Assembly: GCA_002697475.1 (NCBI GenBank)
Contig: NZVW01000060.1
Coordinates: 1-10,158, forward strand
Length of the DNA stretch: 10,158 bases
Origin: Aquimarina sp.
GTDB lineage: Bacteria; Bacteroidota; Bacteroidia; Flavobacteriales; Flavobacteriaceae
Direction: 5' to 3'
Shown: piece after piece, positions 1 through 5,749 of the stretch
Numbering within the stretch: the stretch's first letter is position 1
Layout: every line of letters starts with the position of its first letter
Translations under genes and position numbers: made by a program
Notes under the pieces: model-generated
Database searches by the model: none
Told to the model about the DNA's origin: nothing
Seen by the model: the letters and a program-made list of their open reading frames with translations, nothing else

Positions 1-21
1 ACCGTAACTCTTAAAATGATG

Positions 22-96
22 TCGGGGTGGCAGGATTCGAACCTGCGACCTCCTGCTCCCAAAGCAGGCGCGATAACCGGGCTACGCTACACCCCG
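22..96 (-). tRNA. tRNA-Pro (anticodon UGG)
   Basis: A complete cloverleaf of 75 nt can be read on the minus strand. The acceptor arms CGGGGTG and CACCCCG pair fully, the D arm is GCG/CGC, the anticodon stem CCTGC/GCAGG encloses the loop TTTGGGA with anticodon TGG, and the T arm GCAGG/CCTGC holds the TTCGAAT loop. The discriminator base is A. CCA is not encoded, so it must be added after transcription. It lies 10 bases downstream of tRNA-Ser and is very probably processed from the same transcript. Confidence 0.97.
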
Positions 97-106
97 AAAA
101 AATCTG

Positions 107-190
107 CGGAGAGACGGGGACTCGAACCCCGGCAACACTTTCGCGTTGACAGATTAGCAATCTGCTGCATTACCACTCTGCCACCTCTCC
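107..190 (-). tRNA. tRNA-Ser (anticodon GCU)
   Basis: A class II tRNA of 84 nt on the minus strand. The acceptor GGAGAGG pairs with TCTCTCC (one G-U pair), the anticodon stem CAGAT/ATCTG encloses a loop with GCT, and a long variable arm, as expected for serine tRNA, precedes the GGGG/CCCC T arm with TTCGAGT. The discriminator is G, as usual for tRNA-Ser, and CCA is not encoded. It reads AGU and AGC codons. It is the first gene of a two-tRNA unit with tRNA-Pro. Confidence 0.97.
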
Positions 191-237
191 TATAAGATCT
201 TTTTAAGAACTTCGCACTATGTTTTCAAATGCGGATG

Positions 238-268
238 CAAATGTAGTTTATATGTATCTACAATGCAA
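238..268 (-). promoter_or_regulatory. Bacteroidota-type promoter of the tRNA-Ser/tRNA-Pro unit
   Basis: On the minus strand the bases 245-238 read TACATTTG, an exact match to the Bacteroidota -7 consensus TAnnTTTG. A TTG (268-266) lies 20 bases upstream, within the usual spacing for the -33 element. Transcription would start around 231-233, giving a leader of about 40 nt before tRNA-Ser. The match is by eye and no start site has been measured. Confidence 0.65.
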
Positions 269-411
269 CATTTTTTTGGCATAATTTTAGAATTGTTTGA
301 GATCAATTTATAAATTTTTGAAAATCAGTTTTTTTGAATATTGTTAAAATTAATTTTTGAATAATAAAAATGATCTTTTAGCGCTTATGCTATCAGATTT
401 AATAAGAATTT

Positions 412-419
412 TATCTTTG
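412..419 (+). promoter_or_regulatory. probable -7 promoter element for the exported-protein pair
   Basis: TATCTTTG fits the Bacteroidota -7 consensus TAnnTTTG exactly and lies 26 bases before the ATG at 445. No convincing TTG or TTTG is present at the -33 position, so the assignment rests on the -7 box alone. The rest of the gap 191-444 holds the divergent tRNA promoter and AT-rich sequence without another recognisable feature. Confidence 0.45.
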
Positions 420-444
420 TAAAACTTGACCTAATTCTAATCCT

Positions 445-2064
445 ATGATGAATTTAAATACATTACCTGCTTATAGATTTATATTCCTAGTGGCATTTAT
501 TGCTTGTAGTGCCAAATCTGCTTTTGCTCAGAAACCTGTTTTACTGGAAGATTTTAAATTTACTACAGGCGAAAAATATAAGCGTATCAAGAATATTAAC
601 ACCTATCTTTTTGCATCCGGGGATCATATTTTGTCGCTAAAAAAGGGTAGAAATGATATGACCGTTCAGCGTTTTACGGCAAAGGATCTTAAGGAAGATG
701 TAAAATTGCGGCAAATAATAGAGGACAAAGGTGATTTTCAGACGGCAATGAAACTGGGTGAAAAGGTAGTTTCGTTTTATACCGTTCGGGATAAATTGTA
801 TGGTCAAAAGGTAGCGTTCTCAAAAATAGTGGCAGAACAACCGATTCTTATAGGAAGTGATAAAGAAAGTATAGATAATGACTTTGGTTTCAAAAGTACG
901 TATGGTTTTGATGCAGGAGGAAGAATAAATAAGTTCGGAATAAAGAAATCAAAAGATGGATCAAAAGTAGTTGTTGTTTTTAGAATTAAAACCGATGACG
1001 ATCGAGCCGATAAAATAGGAGTAAGTGTATACAGTAGTTCTCTGGCTGAATTATGGAGCAGAAAGATTACTATGCCATTTCCGTCTGCTGTTATGGAATA
1101 TGAAGACTTTATGGTGGACAACAATGGAGATTTTTACATGACAGCTTCTATCTTTAATTCAAAAGATGCAAATAAAGACAAATTAGATTCCTCTTATAGA
1201 ACTGAATTTTATAAAGTAAAAGGAAGTGATAAAGAATTGGTGAGTAGCGAAATTAAACTGTCTTCAAAAGTAGTATCTAATGCAGTGATTGAGGAACATA
1301 ATGGAGCTATTAAAGTAGCAGGATTCTATGCTGACAATAGTAATCGAAAAGAGAGTAGTGGAGTTTTTGTCTCTAATGTAGATCAGTCAGGTAAAATAAT
1401 GACTACGATACAATCTGATTTTCCTTCTCAGAAGGTTGAAGAATTACTTGCAAATCGAGAAGCGCGTATTGCTGAAGGGACACAAGATAAAGATGATAAA
1501 AGTGATTTTGAAAACATAAGAGTAAATGAGGTCATTTTTACGAATGGCGCGTATACGATTCTGGGAGAGCAGCGATATGTAGAAGTGTTTACAACATCCA
1601 GTTCTTCCGGTTCAAGAACATCTTATAAATATTATTACAGAGATATCCTCGCTACACAATTATCTGATAAAGGAAATATTAACTGGATGCATAAATTACC
1701 TAAAAGTCAATTGGGTTCTGTTGGTAAAAGAAGTATGTCCTATATCCATTCTTTGCATCAAAATAAACATTATCTGTTTTTTGTTGATGACTTTACCAAC
1801 CTTAAGAGATCTTTTGAAGAATTTCCTCAACGTTATTATGATGGCAAAAAGGAGTTTATTTATATGACAACATATATTATCGATAATAGTACAGGTCAAG
1901 TTAGTAAAGAGGCAATCTTAACCGGTAGCGACATTAGAAACTCCAGATTGGATGCTATTGAGCTGAGTAAATATGGAACTTTATCTGATGGAACTCGGGT
2001 TTTTGAAGTTTTTGATGGTAAGAATAGTAATCTTTTGGTTAAAATATCCTATGCAAAAAAGTAA
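445..2064 (+). CDS. uncharacterised exported protein, 539 aa
   Basis: I do not recognise a named domain. The N terminus is a signal peptide: a hydrophobic core around residues 11-22 is followed by SAFA and Gln29, so signal peptidase I cleavage after Ala28 is likely. No lipobox is evident at the cleavage site. The mature part has many short segments alternating hydrophobic and polar residues, with repeated stretches such as SVYSSSLAELWSRKI and VFVSNVDQSGKI, which suggests a beta-rich, perhaps propeller-like, fold in the periplasm or at the outer membrane; this is inference. A Ser-rich patch (TTSSSSGSRTS) lies near residues 385-395. The next gene starts 14 bases before this one ends, so the two are co-translated and probably work together. 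ATG at 448 is an equally possible start. No Shine-Dalgarno sequence is seen, as is normal for this phylum. Confidence 0.85.
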   Translation: MMNLNTLPAYRFIFLVAFIACSAKSAFAQKPVLLEDFKFTTGEKYKRIKNINTYLFASGDHILSLKKGRNDMTVQRFTAKDLKEDVKLRQIIEDKGDFQTAMKLGEKVVSFYTVRDKLYGQKVAFSKIVAEQPILIGSDKESIDNDFGFKSTYGFDAGGRINKFGIKKSKDGSKVVVVFRIKTDDDRADKIGVSVYSSSLAELWSRKITMPFPSAVMEYEDFMVDNNGDFYMTASIFNSKDANKDKLDSSYRTEFYKVKGSDKELVSSEIKLSSKVVSNAVIEEHNGAIKVAGFYADNSNRKESSGVFVSNVDQSGKIMTTIQSDFPSQKVEELLANREARIAEGTQDKDDKSDFENIRVNEVIFTNGAYTILGEQRYVEVFTTSSSSGSRTSYKYYYRDILATQLSDKGNINWMHKLPKSQLGSVGKRSMSYIHSLHQNKHYLFFVDDFTNLKRSFEEFPQRYYDGKKEFIYMTTYIIDNSTGQVSKEAILTGSDIRNSRLDAIELSKYGTLSDGTRVFEVFDGKNSNLLVKISYAKK

Positions 2065-2539
2065 ACTAAAGTATTCAATTTTTATTCTAACCTTCTTTTT
2101 TTGTGTAAAGATGATGAACGCCCAGGATGTTCTTACACTTAGAGATGCATTTAAAGTAGCTAGTCAATCAAAAGCGCAATCCCAAAAGTTTCTGGAATTG
2201 GCTGAAGATGCATATTCAGAGGATAAAAGTGCTGTAAAACAAGGTTATCTGGGAGTGGCATTAGCTGTTAGCGCATCTTTTTCAAAGAATATATTTACCA
2301 AAATAGGAGATTTCAATAAAGGTAAAAAGATGATTGACCAGGCGATTGAGGTGGATGGTAAAAATATAGAATTACGTTTAATTCGCCTAGGTATACAGGC
2401 TAATGCACCAAAGATTGCAGGTTATTATCGCAATATTGATGAAGATAAAGACTTTATCAAAAAAAACCTGTCTAAAGTAAATGATCAGAATCTTAAGCAA
2501 TTTATTCAGGGCTTCATAGATGACACTGATGTTTTTTAG
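2051..2539 (+). CDS. uncharacterised exported helical protein, 162 aa
   Basis: The frame is open from 1973, but the start at 2051 is preferred because it gives a clean signal peptide: MQKSK, a hydrophobic core (residues 9-19), then MMNA followed by Gln25. It overlaps the preceding gene by 14 bases, a sign of translational coupling. The mature protein is almost entirely helical in character. The stretch KGKKMIDQAIEVDGKNIELR resembles a tetratricopeptide-like helix pair, and the part with LIRLGIQ and YYRNIDEDKDF resembles a family of small secreted Bacteroidota proteins of unknown function that I know only from memory. A periplasmic partner of the 539-residue protein is the simplest guess. No clear terminator follows; only a weak AT-rich inverted repeat is present at 2579-2602. 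Confidence 0.85.
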   Translation: MQKSKLKYSIFILTFFFCVKMMNAQDVLTLRDAFKVASQSKAQSQKFLELAEDAYSEDKSAVKQGYLGVALAVSASFSKNIFTKIGDFNKGKKMIDQAIEVDGKNIELRLIRLGIQANAPKIAGYYRNIDEDKDFIKKNLSKVNDQNLKQFIQGFIDDTDVF

Positions 2540-2635
2540 AAGGAAGTAAAATCTGACATTTTTAACTTTTGCATGTATTATTAACATTCTTTTTCGTTAA
2601 TACTTCTTAATTAGGGTTAAACCAAGTTAAATCAC

Positions 2636-2665
2636 TTGACTTTTTTTTCTGTGATAGTATATTGG
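2636..2665 (+). promoter_or_regulatory. promoter of the YtxH gene
   Basis: TTG (2636-2638) and TATATTGG (2658-2665) are separated by 19 bases, the ideal spacing for a Bacteroidota TTG/TAnnTTTG promoter, with one mismatch in the -7 box. The same bases also read TTGACT, 16 bases, TATATT, close to the general sigma-70 pattern. Transcription would start near 2671, leaving a leader of about 60 nt before the ATG at 2733. This supports 2733 over the in-frame ATG at 2673 as the true start. Confidence 0.6.
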
Positions 2666-2732
2666 TAGTGTATTGATTGACAAATCCGTACAACACAAAT
2701 CAGAAAAAAGTATTAACCTTAAAAACAAACAA

Positions 2733-3062
2733 ATGTCAAAGACAACAAATACAGTATTAGGCGTATTAGCAGCATCAGCAGTTGGAGCTGCATTAGGAAT
2801 TCTATTTGCTCCTGATAAAGGAAGCAGAACTAGAGGAAAAATCCAAGAAGGTGCTAATAGAGTAAGAGATGGTTTTGTAGATAAAGCAAATTATCTTGGA
2901 GATGAAATTTCTACTCGTTTTACAGCTACTAAAAATCAGATTCTTGGTGAAACTGAAGATTTAGTAAATACAGCAAAAGAAAGAAACGAAGAAGAGTTAA
3001 GTCATTTAGAGAATAAGCTAAATTCTATGAAAGATCGTAATAGTAAGATTAGTGCCAACTAG
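2733..3062 (+). CDS. YtxH-family protein, 109 aa
   Basis: The N terminus has one glycine/alanine-rich hydrophobic segment (about residues 7-26) followed directly by the family signature: LGILFAPDKGSRTRGKI at residues 21-37, where the FAP and the basic G-S-x-T-R-x-K-I run are typical of YtxH. The remainder is a charged amphipathic helix or coiled coil of about 70 residues, as in other members. These proteins are small, membrane-associated and often induced by general stress; the molecular role is not known. The start at 2733 is chosen because the promoter at 2636-2665 leaves no room for a leader before the ATG at 2673, and because family members begin just before the hydrophobic segment. A nested hairpin and an exported-protein gene follow. 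Confidence 0.85.
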   Translation: MSKTTNTVLGVLAASAVGAALGILFAPDKGSRTRGKIQEGANRVRDGFVDKANYLGDEISTRFTATKNQILGETEDLVNTAKERNEEELSHLENKLNSMKDRNSKISAN

Positions 3063-3063
3063 C

Positions 3064-3105
3064 CAATGCGTAACGGCTATATTCTAATTAGAATACCACG
3101 CATTG
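3064..3105 (+). other. nested inverted repeat between YtxH and the next gene
   Basis: CAATGCGT (3064-3071) pairs exactly with ACGCATTG (3098-3105). Inside lies a perfect 16-base palindrome, TATTCTAATTAGAATA (3080-3095), that folds to a 6-bp stem with an AATT loop, and GG/CC (3075-3076, 3096-3097) can bridge the two stems. No T run follows, so it is not a classical intrinsic terminator. It could be an mRNA-stabilising or processing structure, a partial terminator, or a protein site. Confidence 0.7.
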
Positions 3106-3136
3106 AACTAGTTTATTAATCTTAAAATTACACACA

Positions 3137-3616
3137 ATGAAAAATTTCAAAAGTTTATTTTTAGCGATCACCTTTTTTGTTCCATTTACCTTTTTTGCTC
3201 AGGAAACTGAAGTAGAAAAAGAGCTTACTAAAGAGACTATGGTAAAAACTTATAAGGTAGATAAAGGAAATATGACGATACCTTATGAGGTGAAAATTAA
3301 AAATAAAGTTGAACAACCGATTAAACTCGAAAAAGAAGATAAAAAAGAATTAAATCAAGATAGAATTGTCGATACTGATAAAATGGTCACCAAGTCCATT
3401 TGGATTGATTCAGATGTAGATGATATGTATGACAATTATATTGAATTATCTTATGTGAAGGAGGCAGATGAAGACTTTATGATTGAATCTAATACTAAAG
3501 GATTCGTTATTAAGGTTAGAGGAAAAGAGATGAATTATTCTTTTTTGGATAAAGAGTATGTAATTAAAGAAGAAGATAATAATTTCTTTATTATCACTGA
3601 GAGAGAATCTAAGTAA
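3137..3616 (+). CDS. uncharacterised exported protein, 159 aa
   Basis: A signal peptide is clear: MKNFKS, a hydrophobic stretch to residue 20, then FFA followed by Gln22. The mature protein is highly charged, with many Lys and Glu/Asp. It opens with a KELTKETMVKTYKVDKG-like strand, followed by a central lysine-rich stretch (about residues 52-75), and ends in short strand-like segments (GFVIKVRGKEMNYSF, NNFFIITE). I do not recognise a named domain. Similar small exported proteins carrying K-E-T-x-x-x-K-T-Y motifs occur beside YtxH or CsbD genes in flavobacteria, by my recollection, so a role in envelope stress is conceivable but not shown. It lies 74 bases after the YtxH stop, with only the nested hairpin between, and a strong terminator closes the unit. 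Confidence 0.85.
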   Translation: MKNFKSLFLAITFFVPFTFFAQETEVEKELTKETMVKTYKVDKGNMTIPYEVKIKNKVEQPIKLEKEDKKELNQDRIVDTDKMVTKSIWIDSDVDDMYDNYIELSYVKEADEDFMIESNTKGFVIKVRGKEMNYSFLDKEYVIKEEDNNFFIITERESK

Positions 3617-3653
3617 TAGATAGAACGGTAATTAACTAACTATTAATTAGAAG

Positions 3654-3694
3654 TGCCCGAATAGGTTTTTAAAAAGACTTATTCGGGCATTTTC
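3654..3694 (+). terminator. Rho-independent terminator
   Basis: TGCCCGAATA (3654-3663) pairs exactly with TATTCGGGCA (3680-3689); the stem can be extended inward through G-C, T-A and G-U pairs to a small loop in the TTTTTAAAAA stretch. TTTTCT follows immediately. It lies 38 bases after the stop codon of the exported-protein gene and ends the YtxH unit. Confidence 0.93.
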
Positions 3695-3733
3695 TATTTA
3701 CTTTAATTACGGGGGCCTTTTTTTACCAAAATC

Positions 3734-3764
3734 TGGATAGAACAATAATTTTATTCTATTTTTA
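3734..3764 (+). promoter_or_regulatory. possible promoter of the small-protein/kinase cluster
   Basis: TATTTTTA (3757-3764) matches TAnnTTTG except for the last base, and TGG (3734-3736) lies 20 bases upstream in place of TTG. The match is imperfect, but a promoter is needed here because the strong terminator at 3654-3694 isolates the downstream cluster from the preceding unit. The leader would be about 20 nt. Confidence 0.3.
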
Positions 3765-3790
3765 GGGTAAACTAATAAATCTAAACAACA

Positions 3791-4225
3791 ATGAATAATC
3801 CGGACAAGCAAAATACCATTAGTAAAGATACTGCACAAGCCTGGACAGCTAAGTGGAGAGCCAGACATCCTAAGGCACCCAGAGCCTTTGTAATACCAGC
3901 AGCTGATTTTGTAGAAGTACTTAATGAAATTGGTGTTCTTAGTGATGCAGAGGCAGCACAGGCGCAGGCGAGAGCCAATAAACTAAATGCTAATGTAAGA
4001 GGGTACCTGGGGATTGATGCCAATAGTAATAGTGAAGATAAGATGATCTTTGTAGGCACAGAGGTGGATGATCAAGGTATCTATAGGGATATCATCGACG
4101 GTAAAGTTGATGGAAAAGATGGACAGAATGCTAAGATAGTAGGAGGCGATAATCCATCAAGCGGGATTTATGATTTTACGTTGCCATGTCCTACAGAATG
4201 CGATCCAGATAGTCCTCTTAATTAA
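3791..4225 (+). CDS. uncharacterised small soluble protein with Cys-containing C-terminal tail, 144 aa
   Basis: There is no signal peptide or membrane segment. The N-terminal half (residues 1-70) is helical: a segment with TAQAWTAKWRARHPK, then FVIPAADFVEVLNEIGV, then an Ala/Gln-rich helix. The middle (about 71-128) looks like strands and turns, with several Asp/Gly-rich turns (VDGKDGQN, GGDNPSS). The protein ends in IYDFTLPCPTECDPDSPLN, with Cys133 and Cys137 as its only cysteines. I recall similar Bacteroidota proteins of unknown function with a YDF-x-x-PCP-x-x-CD tail, often beside kinase genes, but cannot confirm this here. The gene is much richer in GC than the following one (32 of 60 bases at 3841-3900 against 14 of 60 at 4501-4560). 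It ends 8 bases before the membrane-protein start, so they are likely co-transcribed. The tail could bind metal, form a disulfide or be modified; this is open. Confidence 0.85.
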   Translation: MNNPDKQNTISKDTAQAWTAKWRARHPKAPRAFVIPAADFVEVLNEIGVLSDAEAAQAQARANKLNANVRGYLGIDANSNSEDKMIFVGTEVDDQGIYRDIIDGKVDGKDGQNAKIVGGDNPSSGIYDFTLPCPTECDPDSPLN

Positions 4226-4233
4226 TAAAGTAG

Positions 4234-4872
4234 ATGCGGTGGACTGTGCTTATTAGTATTGTAGGGACTGTATTTCTGTTGATCAATGTACTTTTATATT
4301 TTAAAAGCTTTGCTAAGGAAAGCAAAGCTTTTAAATTTTTTACTATATATCTTTGTAGTATGCTAGTCATACAAATCATCATGACATATTTTGTTTTGGT
4401 GATTAAAAAGCAGAATTTATTTCTCTCTCACTTTTACTTTATTTCTCAATTTATTCTGTTAAGTCTATTTTACGAAAGGATAATAGGGAAAAAATATTTA
4501 AGGGTAATTTTGTATTCAATACTATTCTTACTTTGTATTCAATATTATTTAAATCCTCAGTTGATTAGTCAATATAATTCTTTAGGTATTGGAGTAACCC
4601 AAAGCTTATTAATTTTATATTCTATATTATATTTAGCCAAATCTTTAAAAATTGATAAAATTGATTTTTTGATAATAAATGTTGGGTTATTGATATATCT
4701 AATAGTAAGTGTATTGGTTTTTGTGGCTGGTAATTTATCTCTAGATTTAAATATCCCTAAAAAGTTATACAGAATATTAATCTATATTAATTTAATCTTT
4801 TACATAATTTTCCAAACCCTAATCTTTATTGAATGGAGAAAGAATTATTACAAGAAGACGCTCAGATCATAG
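4234..4872 (+). CDS. integral membrane protein, about seven segments, 212 aa
   Basis: Almost the whole protein is hydrophobic. Likely membrane segments lie at about residues 4-23, 35-58, 66-80, 88-104, 117-134, 143-166 and 180-200, which gives seven passes and a short basic C-terminal tail (WRKNYYKKTLRS). No known enzymatic motif or large soluble domain is visible. The gene follows the small Cys-tail protein by 8 bases and overlaps the histidine kinase gene by 40 bases. Because that kinase has no sensor part, this protein is a good candidate for its sensing subunit; this is inference from position. The gene is very AT-rich. Codons 23-34 form a perfect 15-bp inverted repeat followed by six T, described separately, so expression of this and the next gene may be attenuated. 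Confidence 0.85.
   Translation: MRWTVLISIVGTVFLLINVLLYFKSFAKESKAFKFFTIYLCSMLVIQIIMTYFVLVIKKQNLFLSHFYFISQFILLSLFYERIIGKKYLRVILYSILFLLCIQYYLNPQLISQYNSLGIGVTQSLLILYSILYLAKSLKIDKIDFLIINVGLLIYLIVSVLVFVAGNLSLDLNIPKKLYRILIYINLIFYIIFQTLIFIEWRKNYYKKTLRS
4300..4341 (+). terminator. intragenic terminator-like hairpin inside the membrane-protein gene
   Basis: TTTAAAAGCTTTGCT (4300-4314) is the exact reverse complement of AGCAAAGCTTTTAAA (4321-4335), with a 6-base loop AAGGAA. TTTTTT (4336-4341) follows directly. All 15 pairs are Watson-Crick, four of them G-C. It has the form of an intrinsic terminator but lies in codons 23-36 of the open membrane-protein gene, where it encodes the near-symmetric stretch FKSFAKESKAFKFF. 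Translation through it would prevent folding, so it could act as an attenuator that depends on translation of this gene. Confidence 0.6.
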
Positions 4873-5627
4873 TGATTATACTCATCGCTATACTTATCCT
4901 ACTGCTTATGGCAGGAGCGCTTATCGTATTCTTTTTCTTTTCCAGAAAAAAAATCATCAATGCAGAGCTTGAAAAAGCAAATCTGGAACTGAACTACCAG
5001 AAAAATTTGCTACATAGTACAATTGAAACACAGGAAAAGGAGCGTAAGCGCATAGCTCAGGATCTCCACGATGCCATAAGCTCTAAACTTAATATTGTAA
5101 GTTTAAGTACTAATGTACTTATAGATGGTAAAATCAATAAGCAGGAACAACAGGAGACATTACATCATATTTTAGAGATTACCACTAATACGCTGGATAG
5201 TTCCCGTAGATTGGCGCATAACTTACTGCCTCCCATATTAGAGAATTTTGGTTTACAAGCTGCTATGGAAGAGTTATGCGACGAGTTTAATAGCAGTAAA
5301 AAAGTTCAAGTGGATTGTGATTTAGAGTATCATAATTCTCTTGATAAGGATAAGGAGTTACATATTTTTAGGATTTTACAGGAGTTATTCAATAATTCCG
5401 TACGTCATGGTAAAGCTGAAAAGATTGTTGTGGTGATGCGAGATCAGGAGAAGATTACTATTGACTATAAAGACAACGGACAGGGTTTTGATACTGAGGC
5501 CGTTTTAAAGAAAAAGGGGATAGGTCTTAAGAATATTGAAAGCAGGGTAGAGATTTTAGGAGGAGAGATGTCTTATAGCAGTACTATTGGCAATGGATCG
5601 GAATTCCATATTCTAATAAATAAATAA
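4833..5627 (+). CDS. HisKA_3-type sensor histidine kinase without sensor domain, 264 aa
   Basis: One membrane segment (about residues 12-36) is followed by a short coiled coil (40-66), the dimerisation/phosphoacceptor helix EKERKRIAQDLHDAISSKLN (68-87) with phosphoacceptor His79 and Asp80, and an HATPase_c domain. The ATP-binding boxes are complete: N box ELFNN (184-188), G1 DNGQGF (214-219) and G2 GIGL (229-232). No PAS, GAF, HAMP or periplasmic domain is present. The position four residues after Asp80, where many kinases of this class have Gln for phosphatase action, is Ser84. The start overlaps the membrane-protein gene by 40 bases. GTG at 4872 (codon 14), sharing one base with the upstream stop TAG, is an alternative start that would still keep the membrane segment. 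The probable partner is the response regulator that follows. The input may come from the overlapping membrane protein. Confidence 0.93.
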   Translation: MEKELLQEDAQIIVIILIAILILLLMAGALIVFFFFSRKKIINAELEKANLELNYQKNLLHSTIETQEKERKRIAQDLHDAISSKLNIVSLSTNVLIDGKINKQEQQETLHHILEITTNTLDSSRRLAHNLLPPILENFGLQAAMEELCDEFNSSKKVQVDCDLEYHNSLDKDKELHIFRILQELFNNSVRHGKAEKIVVVMRDQEKITIDYKDNGQGFDTEAVLKKKGIGLKNIESRVEILGGEMSYSSTIGNGSEFHILINK

Positions 5628-5663
5628 ATCTTATGTAAAAAAACAGACCCTAAAGAATGTTGA

Positions 5664-5694
5664 TTTGTTGAAGCTACGATACATTGTAAATTTT
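5664..5694 (+). promoter_or_regulatory. possible promoter of the response-regulator gene
   Basis: TTTG (5664-5667) and TAAATTTT (5687-5694) are 19 bases apart, the ideal Bacteroidota spacing; the last base of the -7 box differs from the consensus. The 122-base gap after the kinase gene is long compared with the rest of the cluster, which also suggests that the regulator has its own promoter. No hairpin with a T run is visible in the gap, so read-through from the kinase is also likely. Confidence 0.35.
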
Positions 5695-5749
5695 AATAAA
5701 TCATCAATTCTATTAAAAAACATAGCACTAAACTTTAAAATTTTCACCA

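Noticed and set aside
315..363. Three copies of TTTTTGAA upstream of the first gene, considered as direct-repeat operator or iterons
   Set aside because: Irregular spacing in a very AT-rich stretch; more likely chance or general AT-rich promoter sequence.
1973..2050. Upstream in-frame start for the 162-residue exported protein
   Set aside because: The additional 26 residues would bury the signal peptide in the middle and overlap the preceding gene by about 90 bases; the start at 2051 gives a normal signal peptide.
2579..2602. Inverted repeat TATTAAC...GTTAATA after the 162-residue protein gene, considered as a terminator
   Set aside because: The stem is only 7 bp with one G-C pair and lacks a following T run; too weak to call.
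2673..2732. Upstream in-frame start that would extend the YtxH protein by 20 residues
   Set aside because: The promoter at 2636-2665 predicts transcription starting at about 2671, leaving no leader, and the extra residues are polar and unlike the family's N terminus.
3781..4059. Open frame of 92 codons on the minus strand opposite the small Cys-tail gene, rich in Leu, Ala and Ser
   Set aside because: It is the mirror of an Ala/Gln-rich coding sequence on the plus strand. It has no promoter or family resemblance, and the plus-strand gene fits its operon.
5103..5120. TAAGTAC/GTACTTA hairpin inside the kinase gene
   Set aside because: Seven base pairs, no T run and no positional logic; such repeats occur by chance in AT-rich genes.
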